Origin: Armigeres subalbatus
Taxonomy: Eukaryota; Arthropoda; Insecta; Diptera; Culicidae
Assembly (NCBI RefSeq): GCF_024139115.2
Contig: NC_085140.1
Location: forward strand, 425,777,781 to 425,841,780
Direction: 5' to 3'
DNA: 64,000 bases
Shown: piece after piece, positions 45,271 through 58,300 of the stretch
How positions within the stretch are numbered: the first letter of the stretch is position 1
How the letters are laid out: the number at the start of each line of letters is the position of its first letter
The notes under the pieces: generated by a model
Databases searched by the model: none
The model's input: the letters and a program-made list of their open reading frames with translations, nothing else
Told to the model about the DNA's origin: nothing
Made by a program: the position numbers and the translations under genes

Positions 45271-47489
45271 TTTAACCTTGTAACATATTCCCCTAAGACG
45301 CTCAATATTAATTATTTCAACCTGTGCATATTTGTTGTTCCTCATCTATGACTAGTAACTACGATTAGTACAGTCAATCAAGGTAAGCTTGGTATGGACT
45401 AACGACCTTCTGTCTGATCAAGCGAGCGGCCTTACTGGAATCATACAGACATTACGGATATATCATATGCGCATTAATAGGAAATGTAGTGAAAGTCGCA
45501 TTAATATGTGGAAAACAATACCTATATACTTTTTTAGTGATTTCTACTTCAATAGAATGTCTGAAAAATTTATGAGTGAGGTACTCAGACCAAGGTGTAT
45601 GTTTTTCGACAATCGCTAATGTAGTAAGATGCAGAAGTGCTTTGTGAACGATTTCAACAACTATGTTTTGGAGATGGAATAATAAATAATATACAAACTC
45701 CAATTGTTGACCCCCTTCCGCTTACAATTGGACGGGATATCACTGTGTTGTATTATACACAATTTTTAACCGAGGAGTCACTTAAAATCTATGTACTTGG
45801 CCACCAATAATTTCACTTAAAGTTTAATTAGTTTTCTAGTGAATCTACACTAACGAAACATTTAAGTTTTACAAACTAGATGGAAAAAATCTATATATGT
45901 TTTCCAGTAATTTCTAAGTGAGACCAAACACGGGGAATATTTGTTTTACAGGATTGCATAGCCTGTTATTACAAGAATTTGTATACAAGCATACCTTATT
46001 GCTTGCACTCACCACAGCAAGATCTTACCTCATTGTAAATCCATTACTGCATACTTTTTTGGGCCATGCACTATCCTTTGATGGTCGGCCTCACTAGTCT
46101 GGGGATTGGCGAGCACCGATTCTTCAACAGTGTTTGTACCTTTCAATCCATCAAATTCTAGGACGCCCTTCTGATCGGAGATTTTTTTGTTATCTTCAAA
46201 CGCATTCGTAATCATATGTCTTGGAACTATTATTGATATTTCCTCATCGCTATCATAATCCTCATCATCATCATCATCATCTTCGGCACAAAGCTCGATT
46301 TTCACCTTTTCCTTGATGTCAATTCCATTTTCTGGGATTATGGTGCTCTTGTCTTCTCCGTCTTCGGGCTGCACCGTTATCAGCTTTCCTTTCGATACGT
46401 CTGAACTAAAATGTTTAGGGTTTGTTGAGTCACTGCTCTGTTGTGCAACCTTCGATCGATGAGTACGCTTGTCCTTTTTATGCATCCGCACATGCCTGTT
46501 CCTGTCGCCACTGTAGTTGAAGAGAAATTATAAAATTGTAACATATAACATTCAGTGTAACTACTTACGGTAATGCAAATGCTTTTTCGCAAATAGTGCA
46601 TAAATAGTTTTTCGGTCCATGGATCAGCCTATTGTGGTCCCAAAATTTTCTTTTGTTTTTAAATGTTTTACTGCATGGATAGCACTTCAGTGTTGCTAAG
46701 CAGTATTCAACCTTCTCTGTTCCTTTTATCGGTTGATCTGGTCGAGCCGCATTGAGAAACGATGGACCTTGCTCTACATCTGTGTTATCGACGCCATACG
46801 AAACTTCCGTATCAGTATCCGATCCGAATTCAATTTTCACTTCTTCAATTGTAATCGATTCGTGTTCAATTATCATCTGCTTATCTGCTGCTGTATGTTC
46901 CTCATCCTCAGTTTGTACACATGGTTCGTCATCAGCATTTTGTGGACTGCCTTCAATCCTAATCTTTTCCTGATCTTTCCTCGTTTGATTGGCATGAGTA
47001 GGCAAATGCTTCTGCCATTGTTGACTAAAAATTCAAGAATAAAAGTACATGATAACTATTGTTTTTATTTAGTTCCATGTCTATGTTTCGTACCGTACAG
47101 CAAACGATTTTTCACAAAATGAACATTCATATATTCTGGGTCCGTGTACTCTTTTATGATCGTAAAGCTGCTTTTGCGTTTTGAATATTTTAAGGCATTC
47201 TTGACACTGCAATTGATTTGCTTTGGGTTGGTCTATTTTTGTGGTTTGATCATTTTGCGTATGAGTTTCTTTATGTATTTGCAAACGGTCCCTGTAAGAA
47301 GGATGTGGTGTCAATCGTCATTTTTTTCGACTTGTTGATGAATTGTTAGAAAACAACAAATGTGAAATCGCACAAAACAGTAAGCAGAAGGCCATTGAAC
47401 AATTTGAATTGTAATTGTTTTACTATATGTTCGATTTGTGGATATGCACAACATGTGAAAGATTTAGTTCGAAAAATGTATTGGAGCTA

Positions 47490-47575
47490 ACCACTTCCTT
47501 CGGTGGGATTTGAACATACGACCCCAGTGCTAGCGCTTTCCATATTAAGCTATGATGGTCCTCCGCATGATGATT
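47490..47575 (-). mobile_element. tRNA-like SINE relic in gene D intron 2
   Basis: GGTGGGATTTGAACATACGACC on the plus strand is the complement of a tRNA-like B-box region, followed by the rest of a decayed tRNA-like head. It is short and diverged, so it is called a SINE relic and not a tRNA gene. Confidence 0.5.
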
Positions 47576-48487
47576 TCAAATTCTCAACATTAGGCACATA
47601 GCTGAACTCGCAATTCATTCTCAAAACTAACTCTTTCCCACGTATTTTTTTTTTGAACACATGCAACCGAGTTGGGATGAGTATGTAGTATTGTCTAGCA
47701 TTGAAATTGCTGACATTTGCCTAAGATCCCCCCTGGTCGTAGTGGCACACCCGATCAGGAAAAAAAGGACCACCCATCGACCTGTAAATATATTTGGAAA
47801 GTTTGATTTTGGGTCGGTTTTCTCCATTGTAGAACGGCTGGCACAGTAGGTAGCATGGTGACTACCATACCAAGCCAGGCAACATAATAGCGATTTGATC
47901 GCTATTTCAACCTGCTTATATGTGCAATTTGTAATTGGAATTCAATTGGCGAAATAATTACAACACAATTGAGCCCTCAAAAATACTGTTAAACGTTACC
48001 TTCGAGCAAAACCTTTTCCACAGGTGGGACACACGTGTGGAGTTTGTGCATGCGCCCTCCATTTATGCTCCCTTAAGAATGTCCTATTTTCGAATTTCTT
48101 GTTACATGTTTGGCACCGAATTGTTGCGTTCTTACGGCTCCCGTCTCTGGTTTTATCTGGAGTACCGGCTTTAACAGATAATTTAACCGGTTTTTCGATT
48201 GCCGCTTTATCTTTTTTCTCAGCCATCAACTTCAACACATCCTGCACCTCCTGGCATCGTGTCCTGAACTCATTGAACTCAGTCAACCGAAGCCGACATT
48301 TAGAACAGATAGCCAGACTTACTCGGTCTTCGGTGGTTATCTGGAAAATACAGTGTCTATGACAATGTAAACAAAGAAAGTCTGCGTTGTATATACCTTG
48401 ATTGAAAGAAAGTCTGATATCCATAGATGAAGATCCTCTACCTTGAATATGTCTTCGAGGCACTCTTTGCTCAAACACAGTCGACAC

Positions 48488-48669
48488 CAAGATGAATACA
48501 CAGCTAGGTGTTTCAACCTGCCCAGTTTATGGAAGAGAAGAAGGCGGGGGTGAAAAATTCATTTTCGGTGCAAAACATAAACAAACCGGCTGGCTCTCCC
48601 ATACTAAAATCCAAGATGGCTGAATCGTGAATTTAGCAGATTGGAACACCTAGTGGTGTATTCATCTTG
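48488..48669. mobile_element. 182-bp hAT-type MITE in the ZAD exon of gene D
   Basis: Inverted ends CAAGATGAATACAC are flanked by an exact 8-bp direct repeat GTCGACAC (48480-48487 and 48670-48677), the target size typical of hAT elements. Removing the element and one repeat restores MQKISGRSNQMCRLCLSKEC in a single frame starting at 48709, which identifies the original gene D start. In the present sequence that frame meets a stop inside the MITE. Confidence 0.88.
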
Positions 48670-48709
48670 GTCGACACATCTGATTGCTCCGCCCTGAGAT
48701 TTTTTGCAT

Positions 48710-49334
48710 TTTTGCTTTCGATACCATCGCGAATGGTTATCTAATAGGCTTATTATCATCACCCTTGCGACACAACTCAATCACAGCCAAGTATGTTAAA
48801 GATCAAAGTGTAGCAATTGCAGCCCTAAAATACAGTATTTCACTGCGCTTATGAATCAATTTTATTGCTTCTTGTTATATATTTCATATTTATGGTTTAG
48901 TTTTTATTTAAATTACAATTAAACATCCCTCCACACGTAAGATTTTTCGCGTACATGGCGTTTGTTTATCATCAATATGACTTTTACAAAGCTATTAGAT
49001 GTGTTGGTTTAAATCAGGGCTTTTGCCCTTTTTACCTGTTGATTTCCTCCATTTCTTCGCATCCAATGAATCGATGTGCTCCGCATGCTGCAGTAAATGC
49101 CGATGCCGCTGAAGCACATCGGGTGCGAGTTCATTTGTTTGACAGAACACGCACACATGTTTGACATGACAAGTAGGAAGTAAACAAAAGTAAATAATTG
49201 AGTTGTAAAGTGTTTATATTTCACGGCCCTACATCAATATATTTCATAAAATATATTTTGTGTTATTGTAATATTTAAAATAAAACGGAACCTGTTATTG
49301 CATAAATCATTATTGAACAACATCGGCCGCTACA
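48710..49334. promoter_or_regulatory. Shared divergent promoter region of genes D and E
   Basis: Genes D (minus, original start 48709) and E (plus, start 49335) are head-to-head with 625 bp between their start codons. The interval is AT-rich and contains no recognised transposon, unlike most intergenic DNA here. No TATA box or initiator could be assigned. Confidence 0.5.
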
Positions 49335-52300
49335 ATGGCAGAGAAAGATTCCAAAGACACAAGCCGTGCCCATAAAGTTTGCCGGCTTTGCCTGAGCGAG
49401 GAATCGCTTGAAGACATATTCAAGGAGAGTAGTCTCCCATTGTGTATATCGGATTTTCTCTCGATTGAGGTAAGAACAATCATTTTCATTTATAAACAAA
49501 ATAGTTGGTTAAAGTACCAAGAATTTTTCCCTTAATTATAATTTTTAACCGGTCCTGTAACCTCTGATCTGTGATTTCTCGCTATCGGCCTAATCAGATT
49601 ACGAGCTTCATAACATGATACTTAAAGAGTATCTTGATGTCAAAGTTCACTCATCTTATTGTCTTTTCATATGATATCACGTAAAATACCTCGTAATCTG
49701 ATAGGCTAACATGTTGCCAGATTCGATTCAATCAACCTTTATTGCAAACTAAAATACCAAAGGAGGAATACCATAAAGTAATATTTCAAAAATTTCAGGC
49801 CTTACATACTCTGTTATTACAGTACGAAACACATAACAAATTATTATTCGTTTGGTATTAAAATAACTAAGCATGTTATGCCTAAAGTATTTAGCATATT
49901 CATTTTTGGTATTTTCACTAAAAAGTGACTATTTGCATTCAAAAGTCACTATTTTTCGGAAAATGGTCACTAAGTCATTATTTTTGCATTGCCTATTGTA
50001 AAACAGCTCAAAATAAAAATCATTTGTATCTACCTTATTATCATCAACCAAATGTGAATCTGGTGGCAATATATTAAATTTGGGAAACATGCTCTCTCAG
50101 CTAAGCGTGAGGTTAGATTCGTATTTTATGTTGTAACTACCTTAGTTATCATCCGATTTTGACAATTCATGCCCGAACTAAAAAATTAATGCAGTTTGAC
50201 GGTATGTCCATGGAACCGACTATGACCACCGAATCCCGGAGATATTCCGGGTTTTTCGGAGGTAGGTTCAAAACCGTAAATTTGTGGTGGATAAATTTAT
50301 TTTTTAATAATTTATATTTAATAATTTTTAATAAATTTAAATAAATTTTTTATTAGGAGAAGTTGTGGTTGAAAATTGAATAATATTAGTAACCACAAAT
50401 GAAGTAAGGGTCTTGCTGATTGGAACCATATATTGAGATTTTTAATCGGACTAGAATCAAGTGAGATATGGCCATTTCTTTATAATCGGTTCCGATGGAT
50501 ACTTATCAAAGGGGTCAGGCCACAACTTTATTTGAATCTCGCTTTTTAATAGATCGTCCATTATGATGTTATTCCAGGAGGCTTCCAATGTGTCAAGAAT
50601 GAAAATCTAATTGAATAAACGGATCCTGGAGTCGCTGGGATGTCCCCGGGGAACCTGTGAATGGGGACATTAAAGTTTTAGCTCCAAAATCAGTCATTCG
50701 ACGGCTCTTTTTTATAGGTTTTAGCACCAAAATCAGGAAGCACCGATCAGGAAGCAAAGTATAAATATAAAAAGGCCATTGACAGCTTTGACCGCTTCCA
50801 GGACCTACTGGTTGCTCCCGAGGAACCTGTGGAAGAGGACGTTGTAGTTTTTACACCAAAATCAATCATTCGACAGCTCTTCTCCCATATAAGCAAAGTA
50901 TGAATATAAAATGGAACATTGATGACTCTGACCGCTCTCAGGACCTACAGTGTCCCCCCGGAAAACCAGTGGAAAGGAACATTTAAGTTGCAGCACCAAA
51001 ACCAATAACTTGACTGCTTTTTTTCCGTGATTTTTTATCAGAAAGCGTATGAGTATAAATTGGACCATTAATGGATCTGACTGCTTCCAGGACTTACGGA
51101 ATGCCTTCGGGATACTGTGGAAGGGGACGTTTTAGTTTTAGCGCCAAAACCAATCATTGGACGGCTCTTTTTTCATGGGTTTCAATCCGAATGTAAAGTA
51201 TGAACAAGAAATAGACCATTGACGGCTCTGACCGCTTTCTGGACCTACGGATAATCCACGGGGAACCTGTGGAAGGGAACATTTTAGTTTAAGCATCAAA
51301 ACCAGTCATTCGACGGCTCTTTTTAAGGTTTTCGATCAGGAAGCGAAGTATGGATATAAAATGGACCATTGCATTGACGGCTCTGACTGCTCTCAGGAAC
51401 TACTGATTGCCCCGGGGTTATCTGTGAAAATAAACGTTTTTCGATCAGGAAACGAGGTATAAATATGAAATGCCAGGATCATTTTAAAAATATTACCCGA
51501 ATCATTTTTTTTGTCAGTTTTATTACTGCCTACTTCATACTTCGCTTCCTGATCCAAAGCCATGAAAAAAGAGCCGTTGTATGACTAGTTTTGATGCTAA
51601 AACTAAAATGTTCTCTTCCACGTGTTCCCTGAGTCATTCTGTAGGTCCAGAAAGTGGTCAGAGCCTTGATGGTCCCTTTTATATGCATTTCTCGATTCCT
51701 AATCGAAACCACTACGAAAGAGCCGTCGAATGACTGGTTATGATGCTTAAAATAAAATGTCCCCTTCCACACAATCACCAGGGGCAATCCGTGGGTCCTG
51801 GAAGCGGTCAGAGCCGTCAATGGACCATTTTATATTCATACTTCACTTCCTGATCAAAAATAGAATGACTGGTTTTAGTGCTAAAACTAAAATGTCCTAA
51901 TTCACAGGTTTCTCGAGGGCAATCAGTAGGTCCTGGAAGCGGTCAGAGACGTCAATGGTCATTTTTAATTCATATTTCGCTTCCTGATAGAATTCCATGA
52001 AAGAAGAGCCTTCGAATGACTGGAATTGATGCTAAAACTAAAATGTCCCCTTCCACAGGTTCCCCGGGGCCAATCCGTAGGTCCTGGAAGCGGTCAGGTC
52101 GACAATGGACCATTTTATATTCATACTTTGCTTCCTGATCGAAAACCATGAAAAAAGAGCCGTCGAATGACTGGTTTTGGTGCTAAAAATAAAATGTCCT
52201 CTTCCACAGGTTCCTCGGAGGCAACCAGTAGATCCTGGAAGTGGTCAAAGCCGTCAATGGGCCATTTTATATTCACCCTTCGCTTCTTGATCGAAAACCA

Positions 52301-55300
52301 TGAAAAAAGAGCCGTCGAATGACTAGTTTTAGTGCTGAAACTAAAATGTCCCTTCCCACAGGTTCCCCTGGGCTAATCCGCAGGTCCAGAAAGCGGTCAG
52401 ACCCGTTAATGGACCATTTTATATTCATACTTTGCTTCCTGATCGAAAACCATGAAAAAAGAGCCGTCAAATAACTGGTTTTAATGCTAAAACTAAAATG
52501 TCCCCTTCCACAGGTTCCCCGGGGCCAATCCGTAGGTCCTGGAAGCGGTCAGAACCGTCAATGGACCATTTTATATTCATACTTCGCTTCTTGATCGAGA
52601 GCCATGAAAAAAGAGCCGTCGAATGACTGGTTTTGGTGCTAAAACTAAAATGTCCCCTTCCACAGGTTCCCCGGGGCCAATCCGTAGGTCTTTAAAGCGG
52701 TCAAAGTTATCAATGGACCATTTTATATTCATACTTCGCTTCCTGATCGAAAACCATGAAAAAAGAGCCGTCGAATGACTGATTTTGGTGCTAAAACTTA
52801 AATGTCCCCTTTCACAGGTTCCCCGGGGACAAACCAGCGACTCCAGGATCCGTATATTCAATTGGTTTTTCATTCTTGACACATTAGAAGCCTTCTGGAA
52901 TATAATCATAGTAGACGATCTATCATAAAGCGAGATTCAAATGAAGTTGTGGCCTGACCCCTTTGATAAGTATCGATCGGAACCGATTATAAATAAATGG
53001 CCATATCTCACTTGATTCTGGTCCGATTCCAAATCTCAATATATGGTTCCAATCAACAAGAGCCCTACTTCATTTGTGGTTACTAATATTATTCAAGTTT
53101 CAACCACAACTTCTCCTAATATCCACCACAAATTTACGGTTTTGAACCTACCTTCGAAAAACCCGGAATATCTCCGGGATCCGGTGGCCATAGTCGGTTC
53201 CATGGACATACCGTCAAACTGGATTAATTTTCTAGTTCAGGCATGCCTGAATTGTCAAAATCGGATGATAACTAAGGTAGTTGCAACACATCCAATTTTA
53301 CCCGAAATTTGCCTATCCTAATTATTTTGTCCATCCCCTGTACATGTACCCCTGGGGATATCTTTCGTAATGACGTACGTTGTATTAAAATTGCAAAGAA
53401 TACTAATGTTAGGAACATCTTTCAAATACACCCAACGACGGTATTTTTTTCGGCCTATCCCGTAAACTTGACGTTAAATTACCAAATATAATAGCATGAA
53501 TACTTTCTGTTGAGTATATTTATGGGTGCACGACGTTAGGCATCAATACATTGAGCACCCTTCTTCGCATAAACAAAGTGGGATTCATGTCCATGCGATG
53601 TGCTTCTTCTTCTTCATCCGCCACTGGGACATTGCCGCCTCGCAGCTTAGTGTTCATTAAGCACTTCCACAGTTATTAACTGCGAGGTTTCTAAGCCAAG
53701 TTACCATTTCTGCATCCATATATCATGAAGCTAACACGATGATACTTTTACGCTCAGGGAAGTCGAGACAATTTCCAATCCGAAAATTGTCTAGACCGGT
53801 TCCAGGAATCGAACCTAACCTCAGCATGGTCTTGCTTTGTAGCCGCGCATCTTACCGCACGGCTAAAGAGGGCCCCTAATGTGCTACTTCAGTAAAATAT
53901 TTAACCCTTTATAAGGCAGACGAATCTAAACAATAAATTAACAAAAACAACAATAGGACACAATGTTGACATGGTTTTAAACTCAAATGTATGTTTGTAA
54001 TACATTAAACAGTTCAGAAACATTGAAAAATTGGTGGCAATATAGTTGCCACTGCCCGGCAAGCGGTGAAACATTGGTGGCAATATAGTTGCCACTGCCC
54101 GGGAAGCGGGACAACATTGGTGGCAATATAGTTGCCACTGCCCGGCAAGCGGGAAAACAGGCAACAACAAAAATATAAAAAGATTTTTAAAAATTTGGTT
54201 TTATGTAGAACCAGTCAAATCAAGGTACGTTACATTTTTTGGTGAAGAGTCCTAGCCAGAAAACGCATTATAAGTGAAAAAAAATTTGTTCGCGTTTTTT
54301 CTCCCAAGTGGGGACCTTTGGGAAAAAAACACAATTTCGTCAAAAATCCAAAAACAAAATATACAGAAAGGCAAAGCTTTTTTCACGCTGATCACGTAAT
54401 AATCTAACACAGGAGATTCAAAATAATTGATACCAACAGGAAAAAATATATCTTTGTCGTTTTTTTAACGAATTATAACTGAAAATCCTTCTTCCACTCG
54501 AAACTTACGATCTGTTCGCAAAAAACTGTTCTCAAATTGACATTTCAATTTTTTTATGGCTCAAATTCATCTGGGGTGTTACTAGGAAGCAAATAAAGCC
54601 ACTACATGTGAAATAATAAGTAGAGCTCTTGTTAACAAATAGAAAAACATATAATTTGTTGGTGGCAATATAGTTGCCACTGCCTTATAAAGGGTTAAAT
54701 CAGCCTTAACTTAACTTAACATAGTTATTATGTACAGTTACACATAACAAGTACCGCAGTGCAGGACTTCTTTTAAAAAATATGACATTTTGAAACAGAA
54801 ATTACAACGTGCATTGCCATTATTATTATTATTCGGTTGTCTTGTTGATAGTTGGATGGCATCTTCCGTTTCAAATTTGGTATTTTTTGCGTTTAATTTT
54901 TTTTTACAAAATAAAGAATCTAAAGTAGCCCCCGGAGTTAAAAGAAGTCCCGCACGGCGGTATCTTAACTAGTTATAATTTTTACTTCGTAATTGGCAAG
55001 AACTAGTTCTCCTCAGTGAAGTTTGGGACAAATCGGGCACTAATTTTCACATACTATTAAAGAGAAGTTCATCTCAGGTTCTATTAATAATTGAAGTCCT
55101 GGAGTTCATAGAGACCATGTGCTAATTAAGTTGGAGTTTGTCATTTTCTCACACTTCATACTAAAAAAGTAGAGCGCAGATGTGGTTGCAAAAAAACGAT
55201 AAATTCTTTACGCAATTAGATGCCTGGGGTTTAAAGATTAGATTGTGATCCATTTCTATCCAAAAGAAAGCATGATCTATCGTTTTTGTCTCTTAAATTA

Positions 55301-58300
55301 CCAACAAAGGAGACTGAAATTGAGCCCAGCCACACTCGTATGTGAAGCAGGCATACAGGGGATGTCCAAAATAACTGGGATAGGCAAATTTTGGGCATAA
55401 TTAGATCACCATGTCGTTATTACCACAAAATTCTGCGAACAGCTCTCCGTTATCGCTAATTTCTCCGAGACCATGGCGTCCCATAATGCGCTTATGGTTC
55501 GAGTTGTCGGATCTGATCTTCGCATTGAAGTCGCCCAAACAGATATTGATATCCTCCTTCGGAATTCTATCTACGACGGCATTGAGTTGACTGTAGAAGT
55601 TCTCTTTGTCTTGCAGATCGGCAGCATCGGTTGGCGCATAACATTGGATTATAGTATGGTTTCGGACCCGTGTTCTAAATCTGGCAACGATTATCCTTTC
55701 ACTTATAGGTTCCCTGAGGTTCACTTATAGGTGCCTGAGCGCTTAGTAGGAAGCTAATTCCGCGATGCCGGGGAGCGTGTTCACCTCGTAAACCAGAGTA
55801 TAGCAGAACTCGTCCCGATGGCGTTCTGTGATCTCCAAAGTTTGGCCAACGGACTTCACTCAGTCCCAGGATCTCAAGCTTCATGCGGCGTGCCTCATTG
55901 GCAAGTTGTGCCAATTTACCCTGCTGGGCTAGGGTTAAAACGTTCCATGTTCCTATTCGTGTCCGTTGTTTCTCGCTAAGAGTCGTTGCCGTAAAATCAG
56001 TCCGTATTCTTTCATTATCGGATTCTCGAACAAATTGATGTTTCGGAAACTGTAGGTTGATGGTCCAAGGTTCCCTATCCACCGGGATGGGGCTGCCATC
56101 TTAGGTATAGCTTCCGGGGAATAGAATTTCATACTCAGCCGCTGGATGCCAGACCAGACGCTGTTGGAGCCGCACCTCCTTGGTGGACAGACGCTCGATC
56201 AGTCGGGTCAAGTTTGTTTGAAGTCGCTTTGATAGGGCCTGCTTGGGGACACATGCAGCTTTTTATAGAAGTTCAACAGAGCCCACCGTTGAACCCCACC
56301 ACATCCTAGGCAGACCCCACAGGACGCACCCTCCCACTCTAGCTGATGTCAGAAGTACAACAGTACCCAGGCTGCACTACCAGCTAAGTACGCAACCCTT
56401 AGCTGCCCGTAGAAAATTTGACAACTGGAATCGACCGATTTCGTCGGGTACAATCGGCCGATTGTTGCAACCTACGCTTATGAGATTTTAACACAGGCTT
56501 GGGTCAATTAATCACCCTATTTAATATCATTCCGACGAAATATTAGTTTATTAGTAGAATTTCGTACACACCCATTTAAACGAACGACGAATCAACCGAT
56601 TTGATCGGTAAAAATCGGAACTACCGACTAAGTATAGTCATTGATCGGCCAATGCCTGTGTTAAATTCCCATGAAGCGACGGTGCAACAATCGGCCGATT
56701 CACACCCGATTTAGTCGGATTAATTTTCTATGGGGTGGCGGTCAATTGTCATCGGAAGACCCGTGGAAGCGTGAGTATTGGAACTTGTGAGGACCAGAGC
56801 TATGTTAGGCGCCCCTACCCTGATGTCAACTCACCATTTCGCAGCTCACCATGAATCGTACGCTGCTTTGAAATCAATGAACAGATGGTGAGTCTGCAAG
56901 TTGTACTCCCGGATTTTATCAAGGAACATTCGAGGGTTAAACATCTGATCCGTCGTTGGTCGGCCCTCACAAAAACCTGCCTGGTATTTGGGACGAATCT
57001 TCGAAGTGCTCCTTCCACCTGGCTGCCACCATAATCTTGTCTGTCAGCAAATTTCCCTCTCGGTCATTGCGCATGGCGGGCACTGGCGCAATCTTATACC
57101 GCGCGCCATTGACAGTTGCGTAAAACCTACGCATATCGTTTCTATCCATGTTCTTTTACGCTTCGATCAGCTATCACACTTTTCGTGTTGCCTTTTTTTC
57201 TGCGGTGGATTCGTTTCTTATCTGCCCTTGCTACACTGTACCGCTCTCTGTTGGAACGGGTACGAGCCACTAGCATTCGACTCCTAGCAATATTTTTCTC
57301 GTCCATCACTCGCTGGCACTCCTCATCAAACCAACCATTTCGTTGGCGTCGCTGTGCAGTGCCTAACACTTCCTGCGCTGTTGTTGTCACAGCTTTGTGG
57401 ATATTTTCCCACAATCTGTCGACGTCGCCCGATCCGGTGGCATCTCCTATCCGCTCGTTCAACTTCTGGTGGTACTGTTCAGCAGCTCCTTCAACTGACA
57501 AGCGTTGCATATTGAAACGCATCGTTCTGTTGTTTCGTAAATTCGTGACGCTGGAAAGCCGCGCCCGAATTTTTGCAACTACAAGATAGTGATCCGAGTC
57601 GATGTTCGGACCTCCGAAGGACCTTACATCTATCACACCTGAGAAATGTCGTCCGTCGACCAGCACGTGGTCTATCTGTGAGCAAGTGTCTCCACTCAGA
57701 TGTTCCCAGGTGTGTTTGCGGATATTCTTACGTGCGAAGTAGGTACTGCTTATTGCCATTCCTCTAGCAGCAGCAAAGGTTACAAGTCGCAGACCATTAT
57801 CGTTGGTAGCGGAATGAAGGCTTTCCGTACCAATGACAGGGCGAAAGAAACATTCTCTTCCGATCTGCGCATTTGCATCCCCGATGACAATCTTTACATC
57901 GTGTGTTGGGCACTCTCTGTAGACCTTATCAAGGCTCTCATAGAACTCATCCTTCACGTCATCAGGCTTATCGTTCGTTGGGGCATAGATGCTGATCAGG
58001 CTATAGTTGAAGAATTTGCCCTTCATTCTCAACACGCAAATGCGGTCGCTTATCGGCTTCCACCTTCTGCTTCCCGATCACGAAGAAGCCAACTCCTCGT
58101 TCTGCTCTGTCACCGCCGCTATAGTAGATGTGGTACTTGAATGAAGGGTTCGCTATGGGATTGCTGCCACACTCACGCCGACTTTCTGCAGCTCACGAGC
58201 CAGGAGCCCAACACGTGCGGGTTCATTCAAAGTTCTCACGTTCCAAGATCCGACATTCCAATCGTTGTCCTTTATTCGTTGTCGAGTCTGTTGCCGTTGA

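Larger units (their letters stand above)
39085..48709 (-). pseudogene. ZAD C2H2 zinc-finger gene (gene D), damaged at both ends
   Basis: Exons by eye: 48709-48397 (ZAD start, with a 182-bp MITE inside), 48340-48000, 47291-47094, 47024-46569, 46510-46030, and a probable stranded last exon 39304-39085. The first five give 1,599 coding bp (532 residues) without the MITE. The ZAD has CRLC and CSKC, with LWISDFLSIK before the intron. Six good fingers follow (CQTC, CPTC, CQEC, CSFC, CYPC, CTIC). A seventh survives only as DHQRIVHGPKKY, then frame is lost and a TGA occurs just before a good donor (46028). The 39304 exon starts SALPRHTKWHH, the His half such a finger needs, with AATAAA 9 bp after its stop. 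Acidic linkers hold VKIE. It may still make a truncated product, but the ZAD cannot start normally. Confidence 0.75.

Noticed and set aside
52273..52909. Minus-strand ORFs with repeated SWFSIRKRSMNIKWS-like peptide
   Set aside because: They follow the 152-bp units of the foldback element, and units with indels break the frame. No evidence for translation.
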